A stretch of DNA of 11,074 nucleotides from Firmicutes bacterium CAG:110 (lineage in GTDB: Bacteria; Bacillota; Clostridia; Oscillospirales; Oscillospiraceae). The notes under the pieces are model-generated. The model was not told the DNA's origin. It made no database searches and saw only the letters and a list, made by a program, of their open reading frames with translations. Within the stretch, counting starts at the first letter, position 1, and each line of letters opens with the position of its first letter. A program made the position numbers and the translations under genes. Shown here one piece after another: positions 1 through 5,267 of this stretch. The DNA is taken from NCBI GenBank assembly GCA_000434635.1, contig HF988015.1, forward strand, positions 4,442 through 15,515. Reading direction: 5' to 3'.

Positions 1-872
1 GCAGCCGCCGCGGCGGACTGGTTATTGACGCTGCTGAGCGCGCTGTAGCAGTAGCGGAAGGCCATAAAGTAGGCGCTGTACTGGAATTCCGGGTCGGAAT
101 GGACGGAGGCGGCGAGGAACGCGGCAAAATTGGCGTCCCGCTCCGGGGCGATGCACATGCGGTGGGCCATTTCGTGGCACATGGTAAAGGGCAGGGACAC
201 GCCGGGGATCTGGGGATTGACGCAGGCTTCGCCGGTCAGGCCGAAGGTGACGCCGGTGATGCCCATGGAGGAATACATATCCGCCCAGCCCAGCTTCTTC
301 ACCGGAAGGGTGGAACCGGCGAAAATGGGATAGAAGTAGTCGTAGGTCAGCGTCTGGAAGCCTTCCCCGGCCTTGCCCGCCAGCGCGTCGAAGTCCGCGA
401 AGGCCACGTTGCCGCTTCCGTCCCGGTTGACTTGCAGGGCAAGGGCGTTGGCTTTGTCCCGGTAGTATTCGGTGGCTTCGGTCAGTTCCTCCAGATTGTA
501 GCTGCCCACGTCCAGCCGCATGTCGTCGGACAGGGGGCCGGAGTAGTAATTCAGCCCCCAGAGCATGGTGTGGAGCATGTAAATACCGGCAAAAAACGCG
601 AGCACCCAGCCGCCCCACTGAATGGGGTTCCATTTCAGCACGATCATCAGCACAATGCTGGCAAGGATCAGCGCGCCCAGCGCCACGGCCAGCAGCTGCC
701 AGACGGGGAAATCCGCGCCGCTTGCCCACTGGGCGAGAATGGACTCCGAAGTGCGGATGACGTAGGGGTACACCATATCCACCAGAGTAGAAAACCGTTC
801 ACCGAACCGCATCAGCACCCATGTGATGGCGCCGAAGATGGCGGCGGTGAGGTAGCCGAACCAATATTTCAA
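1..872 (-). CDS. DUF3810-family membrane protein with HExxH motif (C-terminus off window)
   Basis: At least 290 codons are open on the minus strand and the frame continues past the left edge, so the C-terminus is missing. I chose the TTG start at 872-870 because a GGAGG lies seven bases upstream; no ATG or GTG in this frame has a comparable site. Translation shows a first membrane segment near residues 5-20, two more at about 59-80 and 87-105, then a soluble region. The key motif is HEMAH at residues 233-237, followed by PERDANFAAFL at 243-253. This matches the DUF3810 pattern HExAH...EDEANF, predicted to be a zinc-dependent peptidase; no substrate is known to me. Where most members I recall have Glu in EANF, this protein has Asp246, with Glu244 two residues before. 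The family call is firm; catalytic activity is inference. It is transcribed away from the SLH gene on its right. Confidence 0.82.
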   Translation of the reverse strand, partial: MKYWFGYLTAAIFGAITWVLMRFGERFSTLVDMVYPYVIRTSESILAQWASGADFPVWQLLAVALGALILASIVLMIVLKWNPIQWGGWVLAFFAGIYMLHTMLWGLNYYSGPLSDDMRLDVGSYNLEELTEATEYYRDKANALALQVNRDGSGNVAFADFDALAGKAGEGFQTLTYDYFYPIFAGSTLPVKKLGWADMYSSMGITGVTFGLTGEACVNPQIPGVSLPFTMCHEMAHRMCIAPERDANFAAFLAASVHSDPEFQYSAYFMAFRYCYSALSSVNNQSAAAA

Positions 873-936
873 AGGAAACGCCTCCTTCAGACAGCGAAAA
901 GCATAATGTACGCAACGCACACTTATAGATTTTAAT

Positions 937-965
937 AGTATAACACAAAAGCTGCCGATTGTCTG
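937..965 (-). promoter_or_regulatory. Promoter of the DUF3810 gene
   Basis: On the minus strand a -10 box TATACT (942-937) is preceded, after 17 bases, by CAGACA (965-960), which matches four of six positions of TTGACA. Transcription would begin near 930, giving an AT-rich leader of about 60 bases before the GGAGG and the TTG start. The -10 and spacing are good; the -35 is weak. Confidence 0.5.
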
Positions 966-1013
966 CACCTAATTTTGAATTTTTTATAAACCCGGTGGAA
1001 TGGGGGTGATGCA

Positions 1014-1064
1014 AAACCCTCTCAGTCACCTTCGGTGACAGCTCACCCAAAGGGAGAGCCAAGG
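1014..1064. repeat. Short dispersed-type repeat with internal hairpins
   Basis: This gap segment contains a perfect hairpin GTCACC-TTC-GGTGAC (1025-1039). It is flanked by CCCTCTCAG on the left and CCCAAAGGGAGAGCC on the right, so the outer arms (CCCTCT and AGGGAG-type) are also partly complementary. From memory, elements of this form (CTCTCAGTCAC..TTCGG..GTGACAGCTC..GGGAGAGCC) are scattered in intergenic regions of gut Oscillospirales. There is only one copy here, so its repeat status rests on that recollection and not on the window itself. Confidence 0.5.
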
Positions 1065-1152
1065 GCTTGTACCCCATCAAAAAATTTGTGGGAATAATTT
1101 TTCCAACATTGGCAAACAATACCACCGGAAATCATTTTTTGGAGGTATTGCC

Positions 1153-2358
1153 ATGTTCCGAAATCGATTATTGGCTCTGCTGCTGGCGGTATGCTGCATC
1201 GCGGGGCTGTCCTGCGCCGCGGCCGCCGCCGAGGTGGACTGCGACAGCGTTTACTGCTTCTCGGCGGAGGACTTTTCCGGGGAGACCCCCATTGCGGGCA
1301 TCTGCATCACCAGTCTGCCGGATAAAAAGGTAGGCAGCGTGATGCTGGGCAGCCGCGTTCTCGTTCCCGGCGACGTTCTCACCGCCGAACAGGCGGCGCA
1401 GATGACCTTTTCTCCCCGCCTGACCGAATTGGATGAATCCGCCGAGGTGGGCTACCTGCCCATCTACCCGGGCGGCGTGGAGGCGTCCGCCGCCATGACC
1501 ATCGGCATCCGGGGCAAGGAAAACAAGCCCCCCGTGGCGGAGGACTCTGCGCTGGAAACCTACAAAAATCTCGCTGCCGACGGCAAATTGAAGGTCGCTG
1601 ACCCGGAGGGGGAGGACATGGTCTACGCCATCGTCCGCCGGCCCAAGCGGGGCACCGTGACCCTTCAGCCGGACGGAAGCTTCACCTACACGCCCAAAAA
1701 GAACAAGGTGGGCATTGATTCCTTCACCTTCACGGCCACCGACGCTTCCGGGAAGACCTCCCGGGAAGCCACCGTCACCATCACCATCCTCAAGCCCGCC
1801 GACGCGACCCAGTACACCGATACGGTGGGCAGGGACTGCCGGTTCTCTGCGGAGTGGATGAAGAACACCGGGATTTTCTCCGGGGAAAACGTGGCGGGAA
1901 ATCCCTGCTTCGGCCCGGAACGGACGGTGAGCCGGGGCGAATTCGTCACCATGCTGGTCAGAACGCTGAACATCCCCGTAGACGAGGAGCTGACCGGCGC
2001 GGGGTTCACCGACGAAATCCCTGAGTGGCTCCAGCCCTATCTTGCCGCCGCAGTGCGTTCCGGCCTGACGGCGGGGCTGCCCGATCAGCAAACCTTCGGC
2101 GCTGACGAGATCATCACCGGCGCGGAGGCGGGCGTCATGCTGAAAAACGCTCTGGCGCTGACGGCGGACACTCCGGAGGAAGCCGCGGAAACGTCGGCGG
2201 AGGAAGCGGAAACCTCCGCATGGGCGCAGACCGCTCTGGCGGCTGCCGTCCGGAACGGCTTTAATCTGGAAGCCGACGCCCCCCTGACCCGGGAGACTGC
2301 CGCGGAAATCCTCTACCGTGCCTGGCAGATGGAAAATGAAATGATCGCAAAGGCATAA
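1153..2358 (+). CDS. Exported SLH-domain protein with Ig/cadherin-like domain
   Basis: The 401-residue product begins with a signal peptide: basic FRNR, a hydrophobic core at residues 6-20, and an Ala-rich probable signal-peptidase I site near 26. The start is set by GGAGG seven bases upstream. Residues 45-120 read like a degenerate cadherin-type repeat (LPDKKVGSVMLGSRVLVPGDVLTA, then FSP). Residues 127-212 are a clearer Ig/cadherin-like domain, with DPEGEDMVYAIVRRPKRGTVTL, GSFTYTP and DSFTFTATDASG. Three S-layer-homology units follow at about 220-272, 283-335 and 355-395. Their TRAE-like positions read SRGE (260-263), TGAE (322-325) and TRET (379-382). SLH domains usually bind pyruvylated secondary cell-wall polymers, so the protein is probably displayed on the wall. 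An acidic Glu/Ala linker (341-355) separates units two and three. It is not obviously in an operon and I see no confident promoter. Its specific role is unknown. Confidence 0.85.
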   Translation: MFRNRLLALLLAVCCIAGLSCAAAAAEVDCDSVYCFSAEDFSGETPIAGICITSLPDKKVGSVMLGSRVLVPGDVLTAEQAAQMTFSPRLTELDESAEVGYLPIYPGGVEASAAMTIGIRGKENKPPVAEDSALETYKNLAADGKLKVADPEGEDMVYAIVRRPKRGTVTLQPDGSFTYTPKKNKVGIDSFTFTATDASGKTSREATVTITILKPADATQYTDTVGRDCRFSAEWMKNTGIFSGENVAGNPCFGPERTVSRGEFVTMLVRTLNIPVDEELTGAGFTDEIPEWLQPYLAAAVRSGLTAGLPDQQTFGADEIITGAEAGVMLKNALALTADTPEEAAETSAEEAETSAWAQTALAAAVRNGFNLEADAPLTRETAAEILYRAWQMENEMIAKA

Positions 2359-2389
2359 AAACAAACGCCCCGGGCTGAAGCCCGGGGCG
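2357..2389 (-). terminator. Intrinsic terminator between convergent SLH and thiT genes
   Basis: A perfect 10-bp GC-rich stem (CGCCCCGGGC at 2366-2375 with GCCCGGGGCG at 2380-2389) closes a four-base loop. Read on the minus strand it is followed by TTTGTTTTTA, a proper U-tract for ending thiT transcripts. On the plus strand the downstream bases (ATGTTACTATA) are U-poor, so termination of the SLH gene would be less efficient, though the stem lies only 8 bases after its stop codon. Confidence 0.85.
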
Positions 2390-2415
2390 ATGTTACTATA
2401 CGTTGCGGAAAATTC

Positions 2416-3063
2416 TCAGTCAACCTTGACCACGATCTTCGGAATTCTGGCAATCAGCTGCGCCGCGATGGCGGTGAGGATCAGCTCGGGAACCATGTAG
2501 AAGCCGTTGTACACAATAGAATAGACCCAGCCCAGCGCGACGGGGCTGAGGCTCTCCACCAGCTTCGCGCCCCATGCGGGGAAGCCGTCCTGGGTGAAGA
2601 ACCAATCCGCCCAGCCGGAGAACAGCAGGTAGCCGGACAGAATGTGAGCCAGGTACCGTGCTCCCAGCGCCACCAGAGAACCGCACATCAGGCTGGTGCC
2701 GGGATTCTTGATCTTATCCCGGAAAATGCCGCCCAGACCCATCATGGTGTAGGCGAGCAGATAGTCCAGCAGGCACATGAGGATGGCCTTGAAGATCATG
2801 GTGTCGTCGCCGAAATAGCCGGGCTGAAAGGCGGCGCTCACGGTCTTCGCGCCCAGTGCCATTTCCAGCAGCGCGTAGCAGAAGCCGGAAACGAAGCCCC
2901 ACTTCACGCCGTAGCGGTAGGAGATCAGCACCACCGGGAGCATGGCCACCAGCGTCACCTGACCGCCGAAGGGCATTTCGGGGATGATGGCCTTGGAGAT
3001 CAGCTCCAGCACAATGGCCAGCGCCAGCAGCATGGCGCTTTCCGTCAGTCTTTTGGTTTTCAT
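2416..3063 (-). CDS. thiT: Thiamine ECF transporter S-component ThiT
   Basis: This 215-residue, very hydrophobic protein is the substrate-binding S-component of an energy-coupling-factor transporter for thiamine, acting in the cell membrane. It needs the shared EcfA-EcfA'-EcfT module, which is not encoded nearby; that is normal for group II ECF systems. Family signatures are PFGGQVTLVAMLPV (31-44), YGVKWGFVSGFCYALLEMALG (51-71), FSGWADWF (148-155) and YSIVYNGFYMVPE (181-193). The Trp-rich stretch and the Tyr/Asn of the last motif correspond to the thiamine pocket region known from Lactococcus ThiT. The start at 3063 has GGAGG eight bases upstream. A longer reading to 3183 is rejected because it would translate the terminator and part of the riboswitch. 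Length is typical. The upstream TPP riboswitch independently supports thiamine as substrate. Confidence 0.94.
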   Translation of the reverse strand: MKTKRLTESAMLLALAIVLELISKAIIPEMPFGGQVTLVAMLPVVLISYRYGVKWGFVSGFCYALLEMALGAKTVSAAFQPGYFGDDTMIFKAILMCLLDYLLAYTMMGLGGIFRDKIKNPGTSLMCGSLVALGARYLAHILSGYLLFSGWADWFFTQDGFPAWGAKLVESLSPVALGWVYSIVYNGFYMVPELILTAIAAQLIARIPKIVVKVD

Positions 3064-3076
3064 TTTGGGAACCTCC

Positions 3077-3125
3077 AAAAAAAATAAGTATCGCATTGCA
3101 AACCGTCCAGGTGCAACGCGATACT
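3077..3125 (-). terminator. Riboswitch-controlled terminator (expression platform) of thiT
   Basis: In the minus-strand transcript a 14-bp stem pairs 3125-3112 with 3100-3087, with one G-U pair and an 11-base loop (3111-3101). An A/U step and eight consecutive U residues (3084-3077) follow. The U-tract ends directly at the thiT GGAGG (3076-3072). This is a full intrinsic terminator between aptamer and start codon, so control is by premature termination when TPP is bound. Confidence 0.88.
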
Positions 3126-3144
3126 GAATTGTATCCCATATATG

Positions 3145-3237
3145 CATCTTTCCCTCCGACGGTATTAGCCGTATCAGGTTCACGGGTCAGGGCGCACACG
3201 CCCACTCTCAGCCGGTTTTGCTCGGCTCCCCGAAGAC
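3145..3237 (-). promoter_or_regulatory. TPP riboswitch aptamer (THI element)
   Basis: Read on the minus strand the segment contains the conserved THI-box elements in order. They are CGGGGAGCC, then GGCTGAGAGTGGGC, the variable hairpin, GACCCGTGAACCTGAT, and ACGGCTAATACCGTCGGAGGGAAAGAT. CTGAGA and ACCTGAT are the hallmark thiamine pyrophosphate-binding segments. The closing P1 helix can form between TCTTC near 3234-3230 and the GAAAGA just before 3146. The element lies between the promoter at 3262-3289 and thiT. Confidence 0.97.
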
Positions 3238-3261
3238 TTATTTGTTTTGCGATCTAGGGTT

Positions 3262-3289
3262 AGTATAACAAAAAAACGGAAGAAGTCAA
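3262..3289 (-). promoter_or_regulatory. Promoter of the thiT riboswitch transcript
   Basis: The -35 box TTGACT (3289-3284) and -10 box TATACT (3267-3262) are separated by 16 bases. Transcription would start near 3255, about 18 bases before the aptamer, which fits a TPP riboswitch leader. Confidence 0.72.
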
Positions 3290-3299
3290 GGGCAGAAAA

Positions 3300-3331
3300 C
3301 GCGAAAACCGGCGTCCGAAGAACGCCGGTTT
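3300..3331 (-). terminator. Intrinsic terminator after the HIT gene
   Basis: A 10-bp stem (AAACCGGCGT at 3305-3314 with ACGCCGGTTT at 3322-3331, seven-base loop) lies seven bases beyond the HIT stop codon. In minus-strand direction it is followed by TTTCGCGTTTTC, a broken U-tract, so termination is probable but perhaps incomplete. It also separates this operon from the thiT promoter just downstream. Confidence 0.7.
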
Positions 3332-3337
3332 CAAGAA

Positions 3338-3679
3338 TCACGCCATATCCAGCGCCAGAGTTTTGCCGCCGAGGATGTGGAAATGCAGGTGCGGCACGGT
3401 CTGACCCGCGTCGGCGCCGCAGTTGCTGACCACCCGGTAGCCACCTGCCAGCCCCTCCGCCGCCGCGATTTTGGGGATGACCTCAAAAATGTGGGCGACG
3501 ACGGCGCTGTTTTCCTCCGTGACGCCGTTGCAGCCGGAAATATGCGTCTTGGGGATCACCAGAATGTGGGTCGGCGCCTGGGGATTGATGTCCCGGAAGG
3601 CGAAGACCAAATCATCCTCGTAGACCTTGGTGGAGGGGATATCCCCCGCGATGATTTTGCAGAACAGACAATCGGACAT
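3338..3679 (-). CDS. HIT-family (histidine triad) nucleotide-binding hydrolase
   Basis: The 113-residue protein is a typical full-length HINT-like member of the HIT superfamily. These cytosolic enzymes cleave nucleoside phosphoramidates or related adenylates; the physiological substrate is usually unknown. The catalytic triad motif HLHFH is at residues 97-101, with His99 the expected nucleophile, followed by ILGG. The N-terminal CLFCK (Cys4, Cys7), with His46 in PKTHI and His97, forms the zinc site found in many bacterial members. YEDDLVFAFRDINPQAPTHILVIPK (20-44) is the usual nucleotide-binding core. The ATG is preceded by AAGGAGG with eight bases spacing, and that site overlaps the stop codon of the upstream gene, so the two are translated from one transcript and may be coupled. 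It is the second gene of the operon starting at 4166. Confidence 0.93.
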   Translation of the reverse strand: MSDCLFCKIIAGDIPSTKVYEDDLVFAFRDINPQAPTHILVIPKTHISGCNGVTEENSAVVAHIFEVIPKIAAAEGLAGGYRVVSNCGADAGQTVPHLHFHILGGKTLALDMA

Positions 3680-3692
3680 TTATGTTTCCTCC

Positions 3693-4166
3693 TTATAATC
3701 CGAAGACATGGACGCCCGCCATGCTGGCGGCTCCCATGATGATTCCCGCGATAATGACGCCCAGAGAAACGGACAGCGCCGTGGTTTTGATGCCCATGTC
3801 CAGAAAACTGGCCGCGAGGGTTCCCGTCCACGCGCCGGTGCCGGGAATGGGAATGCCGACGAACAGCATCAGCGCCACGAACAGCCCGCCCCGACCGGCC
3901 TTTTTCATCAGCCTGTGACCGGCGGCTTCGCCCTTTTCCAGGCAGTAGGAAAAGAACTTCCCGATATATTTTTTATCCGCGCCCCAGTGCAGCACCTTCC
4001 GGGCGAAGAAATAGATCAGCGGCACCGGCAGCATATTGCCCACGACGCACACCGCAAGAGACGTCCAGTAGTCCAGATCCATGCCCACGGCCATAACGAT
4101 ACTGCCCCGCAGCTCCACCAGCGGCACCATGGACACGAAGAAAATCAGAAGATATTTGGCAAACAT
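3693..4166 (-). CDS. Small multidrug export-type membrane protein (PF06695/COG2426)
   Basis: This 157-residue membrane protein matches the Sm_multidrug_ex family. Diagnostic segments are VPLVELRGSI (14-23) near the N-terminus and GIPIPGTGAWTG (104-115), the paired re-entrant-type motifs of this family, which resembles DedA/SNARE-associated proteins. Membrane segments lie at about 3-18, 35-55, 95-110 and 128-150; the basic stretch at 56-93 (ARKVLHWGADKKYIGK onward) is probably cytoplasmic. The family name comes from an old annotation and I would not infer drug export. A flippase or transporter role is more consistent with its DedA-like look, but that is inference. The start has a weak Shine-Dalgarno (AGGGTGATGG). 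The stop codon overlaps the HIT ribosome binding site, 13 bases before the HIT start. Confidence 0.85.
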   Translation of the reverse strand: MFAKYLLIFFVSMVPLVELRGSIVMAVGMDLDYWTSLAVCVVGNMLPVPLIYFFARKVLHWGADKKYIGKFFSYCLEKGEAAGHRLMKKAGRGGLFVALMLFVGIPIPGTGAWTGTLAASFLDMGIKTTALSVSLGVIIAGIIMGAASMAGVHVFGL

Positions 4167-4193
4167 TCCATCACCCTAATGTGAATTTCCCCT

Positions 4194-4222
4194 ATTATAC
4201 CATAATATATCCGTGTTTGCAA
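4194..4222 (-). promoter_or_regulatory. Promoter of the membrane protein-HIT operon
   Basis: On the minus strand the consensus -10 TATAAT (4199-4194) lies 17 bases from the -35-like TTGCAA (4222-4217). Transcription would start near 4187, giving a leader of about 20 bases. Confidence 0.72.
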
Positions 4223-4264
4223 CGGAAAACGGTGCGGACAGCTTAAGTTTTGATTAAAAAGAAA

Positions 4265-4299
4265 TGCAAAATCCGCGGCTCACCACCGCGGATTTTGCA
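4265..4299. repeat. 14-bp perfect inverted repeat (terminator-type hairpin)
   Basis: Arms 4265-4278 and 4286-4299 are perfectly complementary around the loop CTCACCA. The U-rich side faces the minus strand, making it a minus-direction terminator. On the plus strand it would form a stable hairpin some 24 bases upstream of the small ORF at 4323, with no U-tract after it. Confidence 0.85.
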
Positions 4300-4322
4300 A
4301 CAAGAAAAGAGGAGAGGAAAAA

Positions 4323-4397
4323 ATGAAAAAGATGAAGGTTGGTAGCAAATTTATATACTGCCCCATGTGCCTTGCGGCGGGGCCGGTGTTGTCTTGA
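4323..4397 (+). CDS. Possible 24-residue small protein with CxxC motif
   Basis: A short ORF reads MKKMKVGSKFIYCPMCLAAG, then PVLS and TGA. A strong purine-rich Shine-Dalgarno (GGAGAGG, 4311-4317) lies five bases before the ATG, and the lysine-rich start looks like a genuine translation start. The product has a basic N-terminus, then a CPMC pair (Cys13, Cys16) within a hydrophobic C-terminal half. It could be a small membrane-associated or metal-binding peptide, a leader peptide, or a peptide precursor. I do not recognise the family. No convincing plus-strand promoter is visible upstream, and the opposite strand carries signals for a small RNA, which lowers confidence. The DUF2975 operon has its own promoter downstream at 4527. 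Confidence 0.4.
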   Translation: MKKMKVGSKFIYCPMCLAAGPVLS

Positions 4398-4526
4398 TCT
4401 TTATGGCCTTATTATACCGGTAAAATATTAACGATTAAAGTGGGAAAATGTTAAGCTCGTATGAAGTTCTGTAACAAGTTTTCGGGCGGCGGGAAAATGC
4501 GATTCTTGTAAACAGGAAAATAATTA

Positions 4527-4555
4527 TTGACATTCGATAATTTCTATGGTACACT
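4527..4555 (+). promoter_or_regulatory. Promoter of the DUF2975-XRE-DUF4173 operon
   Basis: A perfect -35 box TTGACA (4527-4532) and a -10 box TACACT (4550-4555) are separated by exactly 17 bases. Transcription would begin near 4562, only a few bases before the ribosome binding site GGAGG (4566-4570). The 5' leader is therefore very short, and the TTG at 4527 cannot be the translation start. Confidence 0.82.
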
Positions 4556-4577
4556 CCATGCAAACGGAGGTGCTTTT

Positions 4578-5021
4578 ATGAATTCACAGCTTTCTGCGAA
4601 ATTTACACTTTGGTGCAGCCGGGGATTGTTCATTATCATCTGCCTGCTTACTTTTGCCATGCCGGGACTGCTGCGGTGGTATCAGACTTTGCGGCCGCTG
4701 GGGCGGTACGGCGCGGCGGCGATCATGATCGGGTTTTACTGCTGCGTTCCCGCGGTGCTGTACGCGCTATCCTGCATGGAGCGGCTGGTGCGGAATATTC
4801 TGAAGGAGGATGTGTTCGTTACACAGAACGTCCGGTTTCTGCGGCGCATCCGCTGGTGCTGCGCGGCGGTAAGCGGCATTTGTTTGCCCGCCGCGTTCTT
4901 CTACCCGCCCCTGATCTTCATGACCATGATCATGGCGTTTCTGGCGCTGACGGTGAGCGTGGTGAAGAACGTCATGGCCGCCGCGGTGGAGATCCGGGAA
5001 GAAAACGATCTGACGGTGTGA
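4578..5021 (+). CDS. DUF2975 membrane protein
   Basis: The 147-residue protein fits DUF2975 (PF11188). It has four membrane segments: about residues 13-30, 41-62, 91-110 and 113-132. Between the second and third lies the conserved cytoplasmic stretch MERLVRNILKEDVFVTQNVRFLRRIRWCC, in which the EDVF(V)...N...LRRI pattern is typical. No enzymatic motif is present. The ATG at 4578 has GGAGG seven bases upstream; the longer frame to 4527 would run through the promoter and is rejected. The XRE regulator starts only eight bases after the stop codon. DUF2975 genes are very often followed by a short YozG-like XRE regulator, so a membrane partner or sensor for that regulator is plausible but unproven. 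Confidence 0.85.
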   Translation: MNSQLSAKFTLWCSRGLFIIICLLTFAMPGLLRWYQTLRPLGRYGAAAIMIGFYCCVPAVLYALSCMERLVRNILKEDVFVTQNVRFLRRIRWCCAAVSGICLPAAFFYPPLIFMTMIMAFLALTVSVVKNVMAAAVEIREENDLTV

Positions 5022-5029
5022 GGCGGCGT

Positions 5030-5254
5030 ATGGCGATTATTGTGAATCTGGATATGATGCTGGCGAAGCGGAAGATGACTTCCCTTGAGCTGGCGAACCG
5101 GGTGGGCATGACGCCCGCCAACCTGTCCATTCTGAAAACCGGCAAGGCCAAGGCCGTGCGCATGAGCACCATGGACGCCATCTGCCGGGAGCTGCAATGC
5201 CAGCCGGGCGACCTGTTCGAGTTCGTGCAGGACGACGACCCCTGGAAGCGATGA
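5030..5254 (+). CDS. Short XRE-family transcriptional regulator (YozG-like)
   Basis: The 74-residue protein consists of little more than a Cro/C1-type helix-turn-helix. It starts MAIIVNLDMMLAKRKMTSLE. The DNA-binding helices are at about residues 17-40 (TSLELANRVGMTPANLSILKTGKA), followed by VRMSTMDAICRELQCQPGDLFEF (43-65), the classic end of a YozG/Cro-type domain. The acidic tail DDDPWKR adds no second domain, so there is no built-in ligand domain. The Shine-Dalgarno is poor (GAGGCGG), and expression probably depends on translational coupling with the DUF2975 gene eight bases upstream. A role as local regulator of this operon is inferred from context; I see no clear operator repeat around the promoter at 4527. 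Confidence 0.9.
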   Translation: MAIIVNLDMMLAKRKMTSLELANRVGMTPANLSILKTGKAKAVRMSTMDAICRELQCQPGDLFEFVQDDDPWKR

Positions 5255-5267
5255 GAAAGGAGATATT

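Larger units (their letters stand above)
4256..4416 (-). ncRNA. Possible small RNA with strong terminator hairpin
   Basis: A consensus -10 box TATAAT occurs on the minus strand at 4416-4411, with a weak -35 (TTTAAT, 4439-4434) 17 bases away. About 105 bases downstream is a perfect 14-bp stem (TGCAAAATCCGCGG at 4265-4278 with its complement at 4286-4299, seven-base loop). On this strand it is followed by TTTCTTTTT (4264-4256), an intrinsic terminator. No minus-strand gene lies to the right for about 2.4 kb, so the terminator has no other obvious client. A transcript of roughly 145-150 bases starting near 4404 is the simplest reading. I recognise no known RNA family. It would be antisense to the small ORF at 4323-4397, so the two readings compete. 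Confidence 0.35.

Noticed and set aside
22..729. A 235-codon minus-strand frame at the left edge
   Set aside because: It overlaps the DUF3810 gene in another frame; the correct frame contains HExxH and membrane segments and runs off the window end, while this one is Arg/Gly/Pro-rich shadow.
1168..2364. A 398-codon minus-strand open frame opposite the SLH gene
   Set aside because: The plus-strand product has a signal peptide, ribosome site and domain motifs; the antisense product is compositionally biased and would run through the terminator hairpin at 2366-2389.
3064..3183. N-terminal extension of ThiT beyond the ATG at 3063
   Set aside because: The extension would translate the intrinsic terminator and the 3' part of the TPP aptamer; the ATG at 3063 has a well-spaced GGAGG.
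4527..4577. TTG start of the DUF2975 protein at 4527
   Set aside because: That TTG is part of the -35 box TTGACA, upstream of the transcription start; the ATG at 4578 has a correct ribosome site.
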